This document shows, one piece after another, positions 42,370 through 51,832 of a stretch of 64,000 bases of DNA. The translations under genes and the position numbers were made by a program. The first letter of the stretch is position 1. Every line of letters begins with the position of its first letter. This DNA comes from Actinomycetaceae bacterium (GTDB lineage: Bacteria > Actinomycetota > Actinomycetes > Actinomycetales > Actinomycetaceae). Under the pieces are notes generated by a model. That model made no database searches and was not told the origin of the DNA. It was given only the letters and a program-made list of their open reading frames with translations. The stretch is from the NCBI GenBank assembly GCA_030537615.1, contig JAUNVP010000001.1, positions 248,001-312,000 on the forward strand, read 5' to 3'.

Positions 42370-43212
42370 CTATGAGGCGTCGGGATCATTCTGGGTGTGC
42401 TCGGCGGCTTTCGTCAACGAACGAATCGTGCCGTCGACATACTCATCAAGTCCGGTGTCATTCCACAACATCCAGCGCTCATGCACGGATTCAACAATTT
42501 TGTACAGACGCTCATGTCTCGCATCGGTCAGGCCGAACTCCACCGCATCATCACCGTAGGAGTAGATGACCCAATGTGTATTCGTGCTTTCGCGGATCAT
42601 TTCACCAGCGGCAACAGCCAGCGCTTCAATGACGGCGTCTGGGGTTTCACGCTGGTCTTCAGGAGTGTGGTACCACGCGTTGCGCTGGGAAATAAACACC
42701 GATTGCAGTTCTTCACCGCTGGCAGTCGCACCCATGTCTGCCGCTCGCACGTGTGCGCGTCTCAGAGCATCAACCATGTCCGCGTTTGCTTCGACCGGCT
42801 TGACCACGAGATCAAAGTCAAGCGGGTCCGCAGCGTCCTCTTCCGCGATCGAATCCGCGACTGCCTGAGCGAAATCAACTTCGTTAAGTCGCGCTCCCTT
42901 AGATACTGCTTCTTCGAGTTGGAAACCCCACTCGTTGAGGATCGTCTCACGGACGTTAGGCGCAAGGGAAAAAGCCTGTTCGAGGACGCGCTGCCACGGT
43001 CCTTCATCAACCTCGTACATGTGAGCGAGACGAGGAGATAGTTCCACCATCTGATCCGCGGTTATATCATCGAGGACACCAAGAGCATCGAGCACATAGG
43101 CGTCGAGAAACCTCAACTGTGGTTTGTCCGCGTACCGCTCATCTAGGGCGGCTGCCTTACTGCGCCGACTGCCCGAGCGCGCGACCCCGCGAAATCGATC
43201 GAATAACCCCAT
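42370..43212 (-). CDS. Hypothetical protein, possible DUF3806-like C-terminus
   Basis: 280-residue soluble acidic protein with no family recognised confidently. A basic N-terminal stretch (MGLFDRFRGVARSGSRRSK) is followed by a helical region. The C-terminal 100 residues (EALAVAAGEMIRES, THWVIYSYGDDAVEFGL, KIVESVHERWM) recall the DUF3806 pattern in which a Trp-Val strand follows a helical E-A-L-G segment. The frame runs up to 43329, but ATG 43212 has GGGAG before it and a normal N-terminus. It stands alone between AEC and the end of the deo operon. Confidence 0.65.
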   Translation of the reverse strand: MGLFDRFRGVARSGSRRSKAAALDERYADKPQLRFLDAYVLDALGVLDDITADQMVELSPRLAHMYEVDEGPWQRVLEQAFSLAPNVRETILNEWGFQLEEAVSKGARLNEVDFAQAVADSIAEEDAADPLDFDLVVKPVEANADMVDALRRAHVRAADMGATASGEELQSVFISQRNAWYHTPEDQRETPDAVIEALAVAAGEMIRESTNTHWVIYSYGDDAVEFGLTDARHERLYKIVESVHERWMLWNDTGLDEYVDGTIRSLTKAAEHTQNDPDAS

Positions 43213-43333
43213 GCTGTGTGCTCCCGTTCCCCGGATTGATGTTGGTCTACTAAGACTAGCCTGACTAACAGTTCCCAGGGGTCTATCGCGAAAAATCGCA
43301 GAACAGTGGGGTGGTCGTCGCGAATACAATGAC

Positions 43334-43371
43334 CGGGGGTGAACTTACCATTTGAGATAGGTTCACCCCCG
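43334..43371 (-). terminator. Terminator of the nucleoside operon
   Basis: 11-bp perfect stem (43334-43344 with 43361-43371), 16-nt loop, 19 nt downstream of the deoC stop on the minus strand. Confidence 0.6.
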
Positions 43372-43389
43372 ATCAGCGTACGGATCAGG

Positions 43390-44040
43390 CTAGTCGTCCA
43401 GTCCGTCGAGAATTGCGCGTGAGGCTGACAATCCGAGGCGGCTTGCCCCCGCCTCAATCATTGCCCGGGCTGTTTGCGCATCGCGAATACCTCCCGAAGC
43501 CTTCACTCCAAGGCGGTCTCCCACGGTCTTGCGCATGAGAGCAACTGCATGCACCGAGGCGCCTCCTGCCGGGTGGAATCCGGTCGAAGTCTTCACGTAG
43601 TCGGCTCCTGCCGCCTCTGCTGCTCGGCAGCAGGCCACGATCTCATCATCAGTCAAAGCAGCCGACTCGATAATGACCTTGAGCAAAGCTCCGGAAGTCG
43701 CTTCGCGCACCGCGCGTATATCGGCCTCAACCTCATCCCACAAGCCTTCCTTAACGAGTTTGAGGTTAACGACCATATCAACCTCGTCGGCTCCCAACTC
43801 AACGGACTGCTTGGCCTCAGTAGCCTTCACTTCGGGCTTGTGCGCACCCGAGGGGAAGCCGCAGACGGTAGCCACCTTGACGGACTCCGGGACTTCAATG
43901 GGAAGTTGATTCGGGCTGACACACACCGAGAACGTCCCCAGCTCATCAGCCTCCGCAACGAGAGCTTGAACATCTGCTGCAGTGGATTCTGGTTTGAGGA
44001 GAGTGTGGTCAATAATCGATGCCACATCTGAGCGTTTCAT
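43390..44040 (-). CDS. deoC: Deoxyribose-phosphate aldolase
   Basis: 216-residue class I aldolase that splits 2-deoxyribose 5-phosphate to glyceraldehyde 3-phosphate and acetaldehyde. The Schiff-base lysine is Lys150 in [16 protein letters not shown], the phosphate-site [10 protein letters not shown] follows, and the N-terminal [11 protein letters not shown] is typical. It is the last gene of the nucleoside operon, 8 nt after the C39-like gene, and is followed by a terminator hairpin. It completes degradation of deoxynucleosides taken up and phosphorolysed by the upstream products. Confidence 0.95.
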   Translation of the reverse strand: MKRSDVASIIDHTLLKPESTAADVQALVAEADELGTFSVCVSPNQLPIEVPESVKVATVCGFPSGAHKPEVKATEAKQSVELGADEVDMVVNLKLVKEGLWDEVEADIRAVREATSGALLKVIIESAALTDDEIVACCRAAEAAGADYVKTSTGFHPAGGASVHAVALMRKTVGDRLGVKASGGIRDAQTARAMIEAGASRLGLSASRAILDGLDD

Positions 44041-44048
44041 AAATATCC

Positions 44049-44594
44049 TTATCTTTCTGGTATGAGGGCGAGGGTGACGCGCCTCCAGTTGCCGAAGGCA
44101 GGAACCCTGTCTTTGGACCGGCTCACGCGCACGAACTCATCCCACGTCATTGAATGGTCTTGTCCAGATGCCGGGTCGAACACGATGACCCCGGTATCCG
44201 TCCCGGCTCGTAAGGTCACAACGTGCCGAGACACTATGTCGAAGCGGGCAAAGCGGGCAGGGAGCGTGTTTCCTCCCGTGTAGAGCGCAATGTCATCGCC
44301 TTTATCCAGTGCTGATCGAACGTGATCAATAGTGTCTGCGTTCCACAGATACGGGCGATACCGTAGCCCGGTAGCCGTGTTAAGCATGTGAATGAGGGCC
44401 CAGGGCGCGGTTCCGTATTTTTCGGGCCAGCGCGGCCCCATTCGCTGTGCGGCGAGGGTGTGTAGACGCTCCTGTGCTTGACGAACGCGTGCGGGATCGC
44501 CGTCGGTATACCACTGCATACCCCGCCGATGGCGAGACGCAATGGCAAGCGCGGCGGCGATCCCGCACGACGTGTCCGTCATCTGTCGGTGCAC
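44049..44594 (-). CDS. C39-like cysteine-protease-fold protein, function unknown
   Basis: 181-residue protein without a signal peptide. Its start [15 protein letters not shown] resembles the Gln-Cys active-site helix of C39-type papain-fold peptidases, with Cys10, then His124 in SRHVVTL and Asp140 in VFDPASG, the order and spacing expected for the Cys-His-Asp triad. A peptidase or a related amidase or transglutaminase-like activity is possible; no substrate is evident. GTG at 44594 lies 2 nt after the deoA stop (an ATG at 44582 is an alternative), so translation is coupled. Its place between deoA and deoC is unexpected for nucleoside catabolism. Confidence 0.65.
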   Translation of the reverse strand: MHRQMTDTSCGIAAALAIASRHRRGMQWYTDGDPARVRQAQERLHTLAAQRMGPRWPEKYGTAPWALIHMLNTATGLRYRPYLWNADTIDHVRSALDKGDDIALYTGGNTLPARFARFDIVSRHVVTLRAGTDTGVIVFDPASGQDHSMTWDEFVRVSRSKDRVPAFGNWRRVTLALIPER

Positions 44595-44596
44595 AA

Positions 44597-45892
44597 CTAC
44601 ACGCCAGCTATCCGTTCGAGCACCACAGATTCCCGTACCGCGGGTTTGTCTGCGGTAATCGAGTATCCTCCATCGAGGGCGGCGATGGCGCGATCAAACC
44701 GCTCGGGAGTTGCCGTATGTAGTGTCATGAGCGTCTGTCCGCGCCGCACCTGGTCGCCGGGTTTGGCATGCAGTTCGATACCTGCGACTGCTTGTACTTG
44801 TTCCCCCTTACGGGCCCGTCCCGCACCCAAACGCCACGCGCTAACGCCGACGGCCATCGCGTCGAGACGCGAAAGATACCCGTCGGACTCCGCAACAATG
44901 TCGTGGGTGTGCTCGGCGACGGGAAGCGGCGCATCCGGGTCACCGCCCTGGTCACGGACCATCGCCTTCCACCGATCCATCGCCCGTCCGTCTTTTAATG
45001 CGGCTTCGAGATCGGCGTCAGGCTTACCGGCAGCACTCACCATTTCGCGGGCGAGTGCGAGGGTCAGCTCGATCACGTCCTTCGGACCTCCTCCGGCTAG
45101 AACCTCTACTGATTCGCGCACTTCCAGCGCATTGCCAGCAGTCAAGCCCAGCGGAGTATCCATGTCGGTTAACAAAGCGGTGGTTTTGACACCGTGATCG
45201 ACTCCCAGCGCAACCATGGTTGAAGCCAGTTCTCGGGCTGCATCACGATCTTTCATGAACGCGCCGGAACCGACCTTCACGTCGAGAACGAGGGAGTCAG
45301 TGCCTTCAGCGATTTTCTTCGACATAATCGAGGACGAAATCAGCGGCACGCAGTCCACCGTCGCAGTGATATCGCGGAGCGCGTAGAGCTTCTTATCGGC
45401 GGGGGCAAGCCCCGCGCCGGCCGCGCAGATGACCGCGCCTGGACCGGTACCGAGCATATCCATGATCTGCTCGTTGGGGATCTCGGCCTGCCAGCCGGCA
45501 ATTGCCTCCATCTTGTCGAGGGTTCCTCCGGTGTGTCCAAGGCCGCGGCCCGACAGTTGCGGCACCGCCACGTCAAACGCTGCGACGAGCGGCGCGAGGG
45601 GAAGGGTGATTTTATCCCCCACTCCCCCGGTTGAGTGTTTATCAGCGGTGGGCCTGGGGAGGGAGGAAAAATCCATCGTCTCTCCCGAGTCGATCATCGC
45701 TTGAGTCCACCGACCAATTTCTTGACGGTTCATACCGCGCAGGAAAATAGCCATTGCCAGAGCCGCCATTTGTTCGTCCCCGACGACTCCGCGGGTGTAC
45801 GCATCGATCACCCAATCAATCTGCTCGGGATCGAGCGTATTCCCGTCTCGTTTCGCTCGGATGACGTCTACGACGTCGAATGGTTCGGTCAT
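44597..45892 (-). CDS. deoA: Thymidine phosphorylase
   Basis: 431-residue pyrimidine-nucleoside phosphorylase converting thymidine and phosphate to thymine and deoxyribose 1-phosphate. It has the glycosyltransferase-3 layout with KHSTGGVGDKITL (phosphate site), GRGLGHTGGTLDKMEAI, SSSIMSKKIAEG and DVKVGSGAFM, and the C-terminal lipoyl-like domain (HAKPGDQVRRGQTLM). Its ATG overlaps the cdd stop (ATGA). The product feeds the mutase and DeoC. Confidence 0.95.
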   Translation of the reverse strand: MTEPFDVVDVIRAKRDGNTLDPEQIDWVIDAYTRGVVGDEQMAALAMAIFLRGMNRQEIGRWTQAMIDSGETMDFSSLPRPTADKHSTGGVGDKITLPLAPLVAAFDVAVPQLSGRGLGHTGGTLDKMEAIAGWQAEIPNEQIMDMLGTGPGAVICAAGAGLAPADKKLYALRDITATVDCVPLISSSIMSKKIAEGTDSLVLDVKVGSGAFMKDRDAARELASTMVALGVDHGVKTTALLTDMDTPLGLTAGNALEVRESVEVLAGGGPKDVIELTLALAREMVSAAGKPDADLEAALKDGRAMDRWKAMVRDQGGDPDAPLPVAEHTHDIVAESDGYLSRLDAMAVGVSAWRLGAGRARKGEQVQAVAGIELHAKPGDQVRRGQTLMTLHTATPERFDRAIAALDGGYSITADKPAVRESVVLERIAGV

Positions 45893-46308
45893 TGGGAGAT
45901 CTCCTTGATTTCGTCGAGGTCCTCGACGCCAAAAGCGTCGGGAAGTACCGCTGCCATCGGCTGGATTCCGCTGGGGAGAAGGACCCGAAGGTCACCACCG
46001 CCGTGCTCGTAGAGCAACTGGCGGCACCTCCCACACGGCACAATGGGCTGGGCTTGTTGATTCACGCAGACAAACGCGACCAGTCGGCCTCCTCCGCCAT
46101 TGATGAGGTCGGATACGAGACCGCATTCGGCGCATAGTGTTACACCGTAGGCGGCGTTTTCTACATTGCAGCCCGTAATGATGCGACCGTCGTCAACGAG
46201 GGCTGCCGCGCCAACGGGATAGTGCGAATAGGGACAGTAGGCGCGTCGCATGGCTTCAGTTGCCTGTTCGCGCAAAGTGTCCCACATGTGTTCAGTGAGC
46301 TCACTCAT
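45889..46308 (-). CDS. cdd: Cytidine deaminase
   Basis: 139-residue tetrameric-type zinc enzyme deaminating cytidine and deoxycytidine. Zinc ligands are Cys59 in TLCAE (with the catalytic Glu61) and Cys92/Cys95 in PCGRC; GCNVENAAYG is the nucleoside-binding strand. The frame opens at 46323, but ATG 46308 has AGGAAA at proper spacing and is preferred. It overlaps deoA by ATGA. It lies downstream of the permeases, behind a hairpin. Confidence 0.94.
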   Translation of the reverse strand: MSELTEHMWDTLREQATEAMRRAYCPYSHYPVGAAALVDDGRIITGCNVENAAYGVTLCAECGLVSDLINGGGGRLVAFVCVNQQAQPIVPCGRCRQLLYEHGGGDLRVLLPSGIQPMAAVLPDAFGVEDLDEIKEISQ

Positions 46309-46336
46309 CGTTTTTCCTGTCATTGGGTTGGGTCAG

Positions 46337-46364
46337 GCGCCCTCCATCGAATGATGGAGGGCGC
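46337..46364 (-). terminator. Hairpin between permease and cdd
   Basis: 12-bp perfect stem (46337-46348 with 46353-46364), 4-nt loop, no T-run. It may reduce read-through from the transporter genes into cdd-deoA-deoC, or serve as an mRNA-stabilising stem. Confidence 0.5.
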
Positions 46365-46379
46365 GATTCCCCAATCGCT

Positions 46380-47648
46380 TTACGGGTAGGGTTTGCCTTC
46401 AGCGGCCGGCGGCCGCACTGCACCAACGAAGCCCGCCACTGCGAGAATCGTAATGAAGTACGGGGTCATGAGCAGGAACTCGGCGGGAACCTTTGATCCC
46501 ACCGCCTGCATGGTTGCACCGAGGTTCGTGGCAAAACCAAACAGGAGGGCAGCCGCGAAAGCGCCCTTCGGGTTCCATCGTCCAAGAATCATTGCTGCCA
46601 GGGCGATAAAGCCGTTACCAGCAGCCATGTCTTTGGAAAAGGCAAGACCTTGTCCGATGGTGAAGAACGCGCCTCCCAAGCCTGCCAGTGCACCGCCGAG
46701 GAGGACATTGCGCCACCTCGTCGCATTGACCTTGATGCCGACGGTGTCAGCGGCCTTCGGGTGCTCACCGCACGCCCTCATTCGCAGGCCCCACCGCGAG
46801 TTGAACACCATGTACTGCATGATGATCACGGTGATGAACATGAGGTAAATGAGGATTGATTGGTTGAACAGGACGGGCCCGATAACCGGGATTTGCGACA
46901 GGAACGGAATCTTGATCGGCGCAAGGCGCTCAACTGAGTTGAGTGTTTCCGCGTTGAACTTGAGCACCGTTGAGAACAGGAACGACGTAATACCGACAAC
47001 GAGCATGTTGAGCACGACGCCGACGATAATGTGGTCGGTTCTGAAATTAACGGTGAACAGAGCGAGTAGTGCGGCCACGGCCATGCCCGCAATCGGGGCA
47101 CCGATCAGGCCAACGTAAGCGTTCGAAGCGACGGAGGCCGTGACGGCTCCGAGGAATGCGCCGAAGAGCAACTGGCCTTCAATCGCAATGTTAATAATGC
47201 CCGACCGCTCGCAGACGACACCGGCGAGGGAGCCGAAGACGAGTGGGGTCGCGAACGCGAGTGCCCCCGTCAAGAGCGCAGTCACCGGCAGGTGCGCGGA
47301 CGCTTTGCCAGCCACGGTCGAAATAAGGAACGTGATGACGAAAGCGACGCCGGTTCCCACCAGTAGCCACCCATTAACGGGTCGACGTTTGATCGAGAAA
47401 TACCAGATGAGGGCAGTGAGGACGATAGCAATGACCGCGAGTGCCATTGATGTGCCAAAAGCTGGAACTGTGGTTTCAGGAATCTGGAACAAGAAGCTCT
47501 CGTCCGTTCCCCAGGTGATCCGCGAGTATCCACTCGTCGTCATCGCAATGAGGAGGGTGAGCACTGCCATAACAGTCGCCGCGATTGGATCGCGCAGCGA
47601 CATTTTTACGCGAATGTCATTCGCGACAACGGCTTGTTGCGTAGTCAC
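46380..47648 (-). CDS. Nucleoside ABC transporter permease 2 (BmpC/NupQ type)
   Basis: 422-residue polytopic permease of the branched-chain/nucleoside (BPD_transp_2) group. After a hydrophobic N-terminal region come GSLAGVVCERSGIINIAIEGQLLFGA and the cytoplasmic coupling element MRACGEHPKAADTVGIKV, typical of BMP-linked nucleoside importers. GTG at 47648 overlaps the stop of permease 1 (GTGA). It acts with the two-domain ATPase, permease 1 and the BMP lipoprotein. Confidence 0.92.
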   Translation of the reverse strand: MTTQQAVVANDIRVKMSLRDPIAATVMAVLTLLIAMTTSGYSRITWGTDESFLFQIPETTVPAFGTSMALAVIAIVLTALIWYFSIKRRPVNGWLLVGTGVAFVITFLISTVAGKASAHLPVTALLTGALAFATPLVFGSLAGVVCERSGIINIAIEGQLLFGAFLGAVTASVASNAYVGLIGAPIAGMAVAALLALFTVNFRTDHIIVGVVLNMLVVGITSFLFSTVLKFNAETLNSVERLAPIKIPFLSQIPVIGPVLFNQSILIYLMFITVIIMQYMVFNSRWGLRMRACGEHPKAADTVGIKVNATRWRNVLLGGALAGLGGAFFTIGQGLAFSKDMAAGNGFIALAAMILGRWNPKGAFAAALLFGFATNLGATMQAVGSKVPAEFLLMTPYFITILAVAGFVGAVRPPAAEGKPYP

Positions 47649-48919
47649 TTCGCTTCTCCTTTCACGGTTGCCGCCGATGTCTTGGCAGCCACTTTGCGAC
47701 GTTCACGATAGTAGCGAACGGCCTCAGACGCGGCGATCAAGAGGACGATGACGGCCTGGGTAATCTGGACGATGTCCACGGGGATGCTGGCCGAGGCCTG
47801 CATGGTTGCGGCACCCGCAGCGAGGGCTCCGAAGAGGAGCCCGGCGAACACCGTTCCTAACGGTGTTGATTTACCAAGGAGCGCAACCGTAATGGCGTCG
47901 AACCCGTACGAGCCGGCCGAACCACCGGTGAGGAATCGTTCCGTCCCGAGTACGGGGGCAGTACCGGCGAGTCCGGCGAGGGCACCGGAGATTACCATCG
48001 TGAGGAAAATGACGCGCGTGACCGATATACCCGCGGTGCGGGCAGCGTGCGGGTTGGCTCCAGCTGCTCTCAGTTCGAATCCGAACGTTGAGCGTTCCAG
48101 TAGCCACCACACGAAGACCGCGGCGAGAAGCGCGATAATAATCGAGATGTCGAGACGGAAGGCTCCGCCGAGGAGTTTCGGATAGGTAGCCGTCGGCTCA
48201 ACGTACATGGATTTGCCCGATACGCCCTCTCCGTGCATGAACTCGCTTTGCAAAGTCCACGACAGGAATAGGAGCGCGATGGAGTTCATCATGATCGTCA
48301 CAATGACCTCGTTGGCACCAACTTTTGCCTTGAGGAAACCGGGTACTCCGCCCCACAGTGCGCCGCCGATAATCGCGCAGAGAATCGCAACGAGCAGGTG
48401 GAGTCCGTACGGCAGGTGCAAGTGAATGCCCGCCACCGTTCCGGTCAGAGCACCCATAATGAACTGGCCCTGCACGCCAATGTTGAACAGACCCGCGCGG
48501 AATGCAACCGCGATAGCCAGGCCCGCGATAATGAGCGGAACTGCACGGGTCAAAGATTCAAACAGTGGTTTGACCGCACCGGTTGCCGTCGACGCTTTGT
48601 AATCGTAGATAGCGCCGCGGAACAGTGATGAGAAGAAGCTTTGGAAGGTGGCCGAGGCTTCGGTGAAGAAATCCGCCGGACGCGCAAACAGGTAACCGGC
48701 AGTGCGCTGAACGTCCTTATCGAAGATAACGACGATGATTGCTCCAATGAGCAAGGAAGCCACAATGGCACCGACAATAACCGCCGTGTTCATGGAGAAC
48801 ACGCGTTGCAATAGGCGATTTGCCCACGGAGCGGCGCTTGGTTGCTGGTCAGTGGTTTCCGCATCCGGATCCACCTGCGGACCGAGCTCACCCGGAGTGG
48901 GGGTGATGTTGTCACTCAT
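47645..48919 (-). CDS. Nucleoside ABC transporter permease 1 (NupP type)
   Basis: 424-residue permease of the same family, with [22 protein letters not shown] and [19 protein letters not shown] as coupling and family motifs. The frame opens at 48934, but ATG 48919 has GGAGGTGTCCG before it and overlaps the ATPase stop by 8 nt (ATGAGTGA). The polar, Pro-rich N-terminal 30 residues are cytosolic. Confidence 0.92.
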   Translation of the reverse strand: MSDNITPTPGELGPQVDPDAETTDQQPSAAPWANRLLQRVFSMNTAVIVGAIVASLLIGAIIVVIFDKDVQRTAGYLFARPADFFTEASATFQSFFSSLFRGAIYDYKASTATGAVKPLFESLTRAVPLIIAGLAIAVAFRAGLFNIGVQGQFIMGALTGTVAGIHLHLPYGLHLLVAILCAIIGGALWGGVPGFLKAKVGANEVIVTIMMNSIALLFLSWTLQSEFMHGEGVSGKSMYVEPTATYPKLLGGAFRLDISIIIALLAAVFVWWLLERSTFGFELRAAGANPHAARTAGISVTRVIFLTMVISGALAGLAGTAPVLGTERFLTGGSAGSYGFDAITVALLGKSTPLGTVFAGLLFGALAAGAATMQASASIPVDIVQITQAVIVLLIAASEAVRYYRERRKVAAKTSAATVKGEAK

Positions 48920-50471
48920 CGGACACCTCCTCAATGGCAGTGGGGTGTGCCGCAGCCTGCTGCTGGGCTTCTTCCAGTGGGACTCCCGCCATCATGAGGC
49001 CGAGAACATCGCGAGAGGTTCCCGCCGGCACAATGCCGACGATGCGGCCGCGATACATGACGGCGATTCGATCAGCGAGCGCATCGACTTCATCAAGTTC
49101 GGTTGAGATCACGAGAACCGCGGTGTTTTTGTCGCGTTCTTCCACGATCCGCTTGTACACGAACTCAATCGAGCCAACGTCTAGGCCGCGAGTGGGCTGC
49201 GAGGCAACGAGAGCGTTGAGGGGACGCGAAAGCTCGCGCGCCAAAATCGCCTTCTGCGCATTACCTCCCGAAAGCGTCGAGATCGGATCGTGCACCGATG
49301 TAACGCGGACGTCGAACTCGTCGCGAAGCTTTTCCGCATTGGATTCAACGACCGACGGCTTCATCGAGATGCCTTTGGCAAACGGAGGCTGGTCGTACTG
49401 ATCGAGAATCATATTCTCCGCGATCGAGAACGTGGCGATCATGCCGTCAGTCGAACGGTCTTCAGGCACGAATCCGAGTCCGTTTTGGAGACGTTCCTTG
49501 ATCGACATTTTCGCTATGTTCTGTCCGTCGATAGTGATGGAACCGGAGTTGGGGTCGGTCAGGCCGAGGATAGCTTCCGCCAATTCGGTCTGTCCGTTGC
49601 CCTGCACTCCGGCAACACAGACGATTTCGCCGCGGTGGACGTCGAGACTGACGTGATCTAACAGCGTGTGACCGCTTTCGGAAAGAATCGACAGGTTCTT
49701 AACCGATAGACCTTCGTCGCCGACTTTCGCCGGTTCTTTGTGCACGCCGAGATTGACTGCGCGCCCCACCATGAGGGAGGCCAGTTCCGTCTCAGTCGAC
49801 GTCGGGGATGCTTCTCCGACCACCTTGCCGCGTCGAATGACGGTGATACGGTCAGCGACCGCACGTACTTCGCGCAACTTGTGGGTAATGAACACGATGG
49901 AGGTACCCGCTTCTTTGAGCTGCACCATGATTTCCATCAGTTCATCTGTTTCTTGCGGAGTGAGGACGGCGGTCGGCTCATCGAGAATGAGGACTTCCGC
50001 GTCCCGGGACAGAGCCTTAATGATCTCGACACGCTGTTGCGCCCCAACCGGCAGATCCTCAATGAGCGCCTTGGGGTCAATGTCGAATCCGAATCGCTTC
50101 GACAGAGTGTTGACGAGATCGATGGCTTCGGAGTGTTTGATAATACCCGCCCCAACAGTGGGTTCGTATCCGAGCGCCACAGATTCCGCGACGGAAAATA
50201 CGGGGACGAGCATGAAGTGTTGGTGAACCATACCGATTCCGGCGGCAACTGCGTCGCCAGGACCTTTGAAATTCACCTTTTGGTCATCGATGAGGATTTC
50301 TCCGTCATCGGGTTGATAGAGGCCGTACAGTACATTCATCAAGGTCGACTTACCCGCACCGTTTTCACCGAGAAGAGCATGAATCTCCCCGGGGTTGACG
50401 GTCAGATCAATGTGATCGTTCGCTACGAGGGGGCCGAACACCTTGGTGATGCCTCGAAGTTCGAGTTTCAC
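48912..50471 (-). CDS. Nucleoside ABC transporter ATP-binding protein (two ABC domains)
   Basis: 519-residue tandem ATPase. Domain 1 has Walker [10 protein letters not shown], Walker [12 protein letters not shown] and a divergent signature VGAQQRVEI. Domain 2 has the degenerate P-loop GVQGNGQTE and signature [15 protein letters not shown], the same asymmetry as in RbsA and NupO. It energises import of nucleosides with the two permeases. It follows the BMP lipoprotein gene across a hairpin that probably sets a higher level of the binding protein. Confidence 0.92.
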   Translation of the reverse strand: MKLELRGITKVFGPLVANDHIDLTVNPGEIHALLGENGAGKSTLMNVLYGLYQPDDGEILIDDQKVNFKGPGDAVAAGIGMVHQHFMLVPVFSVAESVALGYEPTVGAGIIKHSEAIDLVNTLSKRFGFDIDPKALIEDLPVGAQQRVEIIKALSRDAEVLILDEPTAVLTPQETDELMEIMVQLKEAGTSIVFITHKLREVRAVADRITVIRRGKVVGEASPTSTETELASLMVGRAVNLGVHKEPAKVGDEGLSVKNLSILSESGHTLLDHVSLDVHRGEIVCVAGVQGNGQTELAEAILGLTDPNSGSITIDGQNIAKMSIKERLQNGLGFVPEDRSTDGMIATFSIAENMILDQYDQPPFAKGISMKPSVVESNAEKLRDEFDVRVTSVHDPISTLSGGNAQKAILARELSRPLNALVASQPTRGLDVGSIEFVYKRIVEERDKNTAVLVISTELDEVDALADRIAVMYRGRIVGIVPAGTSRDVLGLMMAGVPLEEAQQQAAAHPTAIEEVSDE

Positions 50472-50508
50472 GAGTGTGGTCCTTTATGTCGTGACACGTG
50501 CTCACATA

Positions 50509-50550
50509 CGAAGCAAGGTCCGCGCCTGCTCGTGGCCGGACCTTGCTTCG
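50509..50550 (-). terminator. Partial terminator between BMP lipoprotein and ATPase genes
   Basis: 14-bp perfect stem (50509-50522 with 50537-50550), 14-nt loop, between the bmp stop and the ATPase start on the minus strand. It is placed as in many binding-protein operons where the first gene is over-expressed. Confidence 0.65.
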
Positions 50551-50575
50551 TCAAATAGTGGCAATCGCGTCGGGA

Positions 50576-51670
50576 TTACGGCTGGTTGACAGTTTCAACC
50601 TTGATGTCACCGGAAATAATCTGTTCGCGAACCTTGTTCACAGCGTCCTTCAGTTCCTGCGGAACCTTGCTGTCGAAATCGTGGAACGGAGCGAGTGAAA
50701 CGCCACCGTTCTCGAGGTTACCGACGTAGGGATCCGAGGTGAAGTTGCCATCGACAACGGACTTGATCGAATCGAAGACGGCGGCGCCGATCTCCTTCAC
50801 GACCGAGGTCAGAATGTATTCCTTGTACTCCGGCTGAGTTTCGTAGCCGTCAGCGTCAACCCACACGATAGCGACATTGCCTTCTCCGGCATCTTTAGCG
50901 GCGGCAAGAGCACCCGCGCCAACCGGGCCAGCGACAGGCATAATCACGTCAACGCCCTGCTCAATCTGCTGCTTGGAGAAGGTCTGGCCTTTACCAACAT
51001 CGGAGAAGTCCCCGGTAGCCATGCCATCTTGAGCTGCTTTGTCCCAGCCAACGAGTTCAATGTTCGTGCCATTGTCTTCGTTGTACTTCTTCATGCCGTC
51101 TTCAAAGCCGTCCGAGAAGATCGCGGTGGTCGGAATGTTCATGCCGACGAACGTGCCGATCTTGCCCTTGGACATGCCCGCTGAAACGTATCCGGCCAGG
51201 TAGGACGCCTCGGCGGTGTTGAACACGAGAGCCTTACCGTTTGCCGGTTCTGAGGCAAAGCCGGAGTCAACCAGAGCAAACTTCACGTCTGGGTTTTCCT
51301 GGGCTTTCTGGTCAATCTGGTCGGCCATCTTGAAGCCAACGCCGATAATGATGGTGCAACCGTCCTGAATCATTGCGTTGAGGTTCGGATCGTAGTCGGC
51401 ATCCGAGTTTGATTCAGCGGTCTTGATCTCAACGCCGAGTTCCTTCTCGGCACGCTGGAGACCTTCGAAACCAGACTGGTTAAAGGATTTGTCGTCAAAG
51501 CCGCCTTCATCGGAGACCATGCAAGCCTTGACAGCAGAGGCGTCACCACCGGGCTTCGCTGAGTCTTCAGCGCCGCTGGTTGGAGCAGCCTCTTCGGGAG
51601 CGGAACCGCATGCGCCGAGCATCAGTGCTGCAGCGGCTGCCAGTGCCGTGACCTTAATCGTTTTCTTCAC
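50576..51670 (-). CDS. BMP-family nucleoside-binding lipoprotein
   Basis: 364-residue substrate-binding lipoprotein. Basic MKKTIK, a hydrophobic stretch and lipobox LGAC (Cys21), then a Ser/Glu/Ala linker and the BMP (Med/PnrA) fold: CMVSDEGGFDDKSFNQSGFEGL, VGFKMADQID, NTAEASYLAGYVSA, MPVAGPVGAG and WVDADGYETQPEYKEYILTS-type elements. Family members bind purine or other nucleosides. GTG at 51670 is chosen over 51694 because AGGAGGAAC precedes it and gives a normal signal peptide. It leads the nucleoside uptake and salvage operon. Confidence 0.93.
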   Translation of the reverse strand: MKKTIKVTALAAAAALMLGACGSAPEEAAPTSGAEDSAKPGGDASAVKACMVSDEGGFDDKSFNQSGFEGLQRAEKELGVEIKTAESNSDADYDPNLNAMIQDGCTIIIGVGFKMADQIDQKAQENPDVKFALVDSGFASEPANGKALVFNTAEASYLAGYVSAGMSKGKIGTFVGMNIPTTAIFSDGFEDGMKKYNEDNGTNIELVGWDKAAQDGMATGDFSDVGKGQTFSKQQIEQGVDVIMPVAGPVGAGALAAAKDAGEGNVAIVWVDADGYETQPEYKEYILTSVVKEIGAAVFDSIKSVVDGNFTSDPYVGNLENGGVSLAPFHDFDSKVPQELKDAVNKVREQIISGDIKVETVNQP

Positions 51671-51751
51671 AGTTCCTCCTGTGGGGATGTACAAAGTGGT
51701 CTGTACGAGTCTCCCCCTTGAAAACGGAGGGGTCCGCTCGCGTGCCTGACC

Positions 51752-51781
51752 AGTGTATCTAATCTTTGAAAATAACTCTAA
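51752..51781 (-). promoter_or_regulatory. Putative promoter of the nucleoside operon
   Basis: On the minus strand TTAGAG (51781-51776), an 18-nt spacer and TACACT (51757-51752), about 80 nt before the lipoprotein start. A transcript start near 51745 is predicted. Confidence 0.4.
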
Positions 51782-51832
51782 GCAGAACGCGCTTCGTGAC
51801 CTTCCAGTTACATATGGCCGCCGCCGAAAAGT

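Noticed and set aside
49740-50558. 272-codon plus-strand frame inside the nucleoside ABC ATPase gene
   Set aside because: The opposite strand encodes complete ABC motifs, and this frame has no family likeness.
51671-51832. Purine-type riboswitch in front of the nucleoside operon
   Set aside because: No conserved aptamer core or long paired architecture could be seen in the leader; only a promoter candidate is supported.
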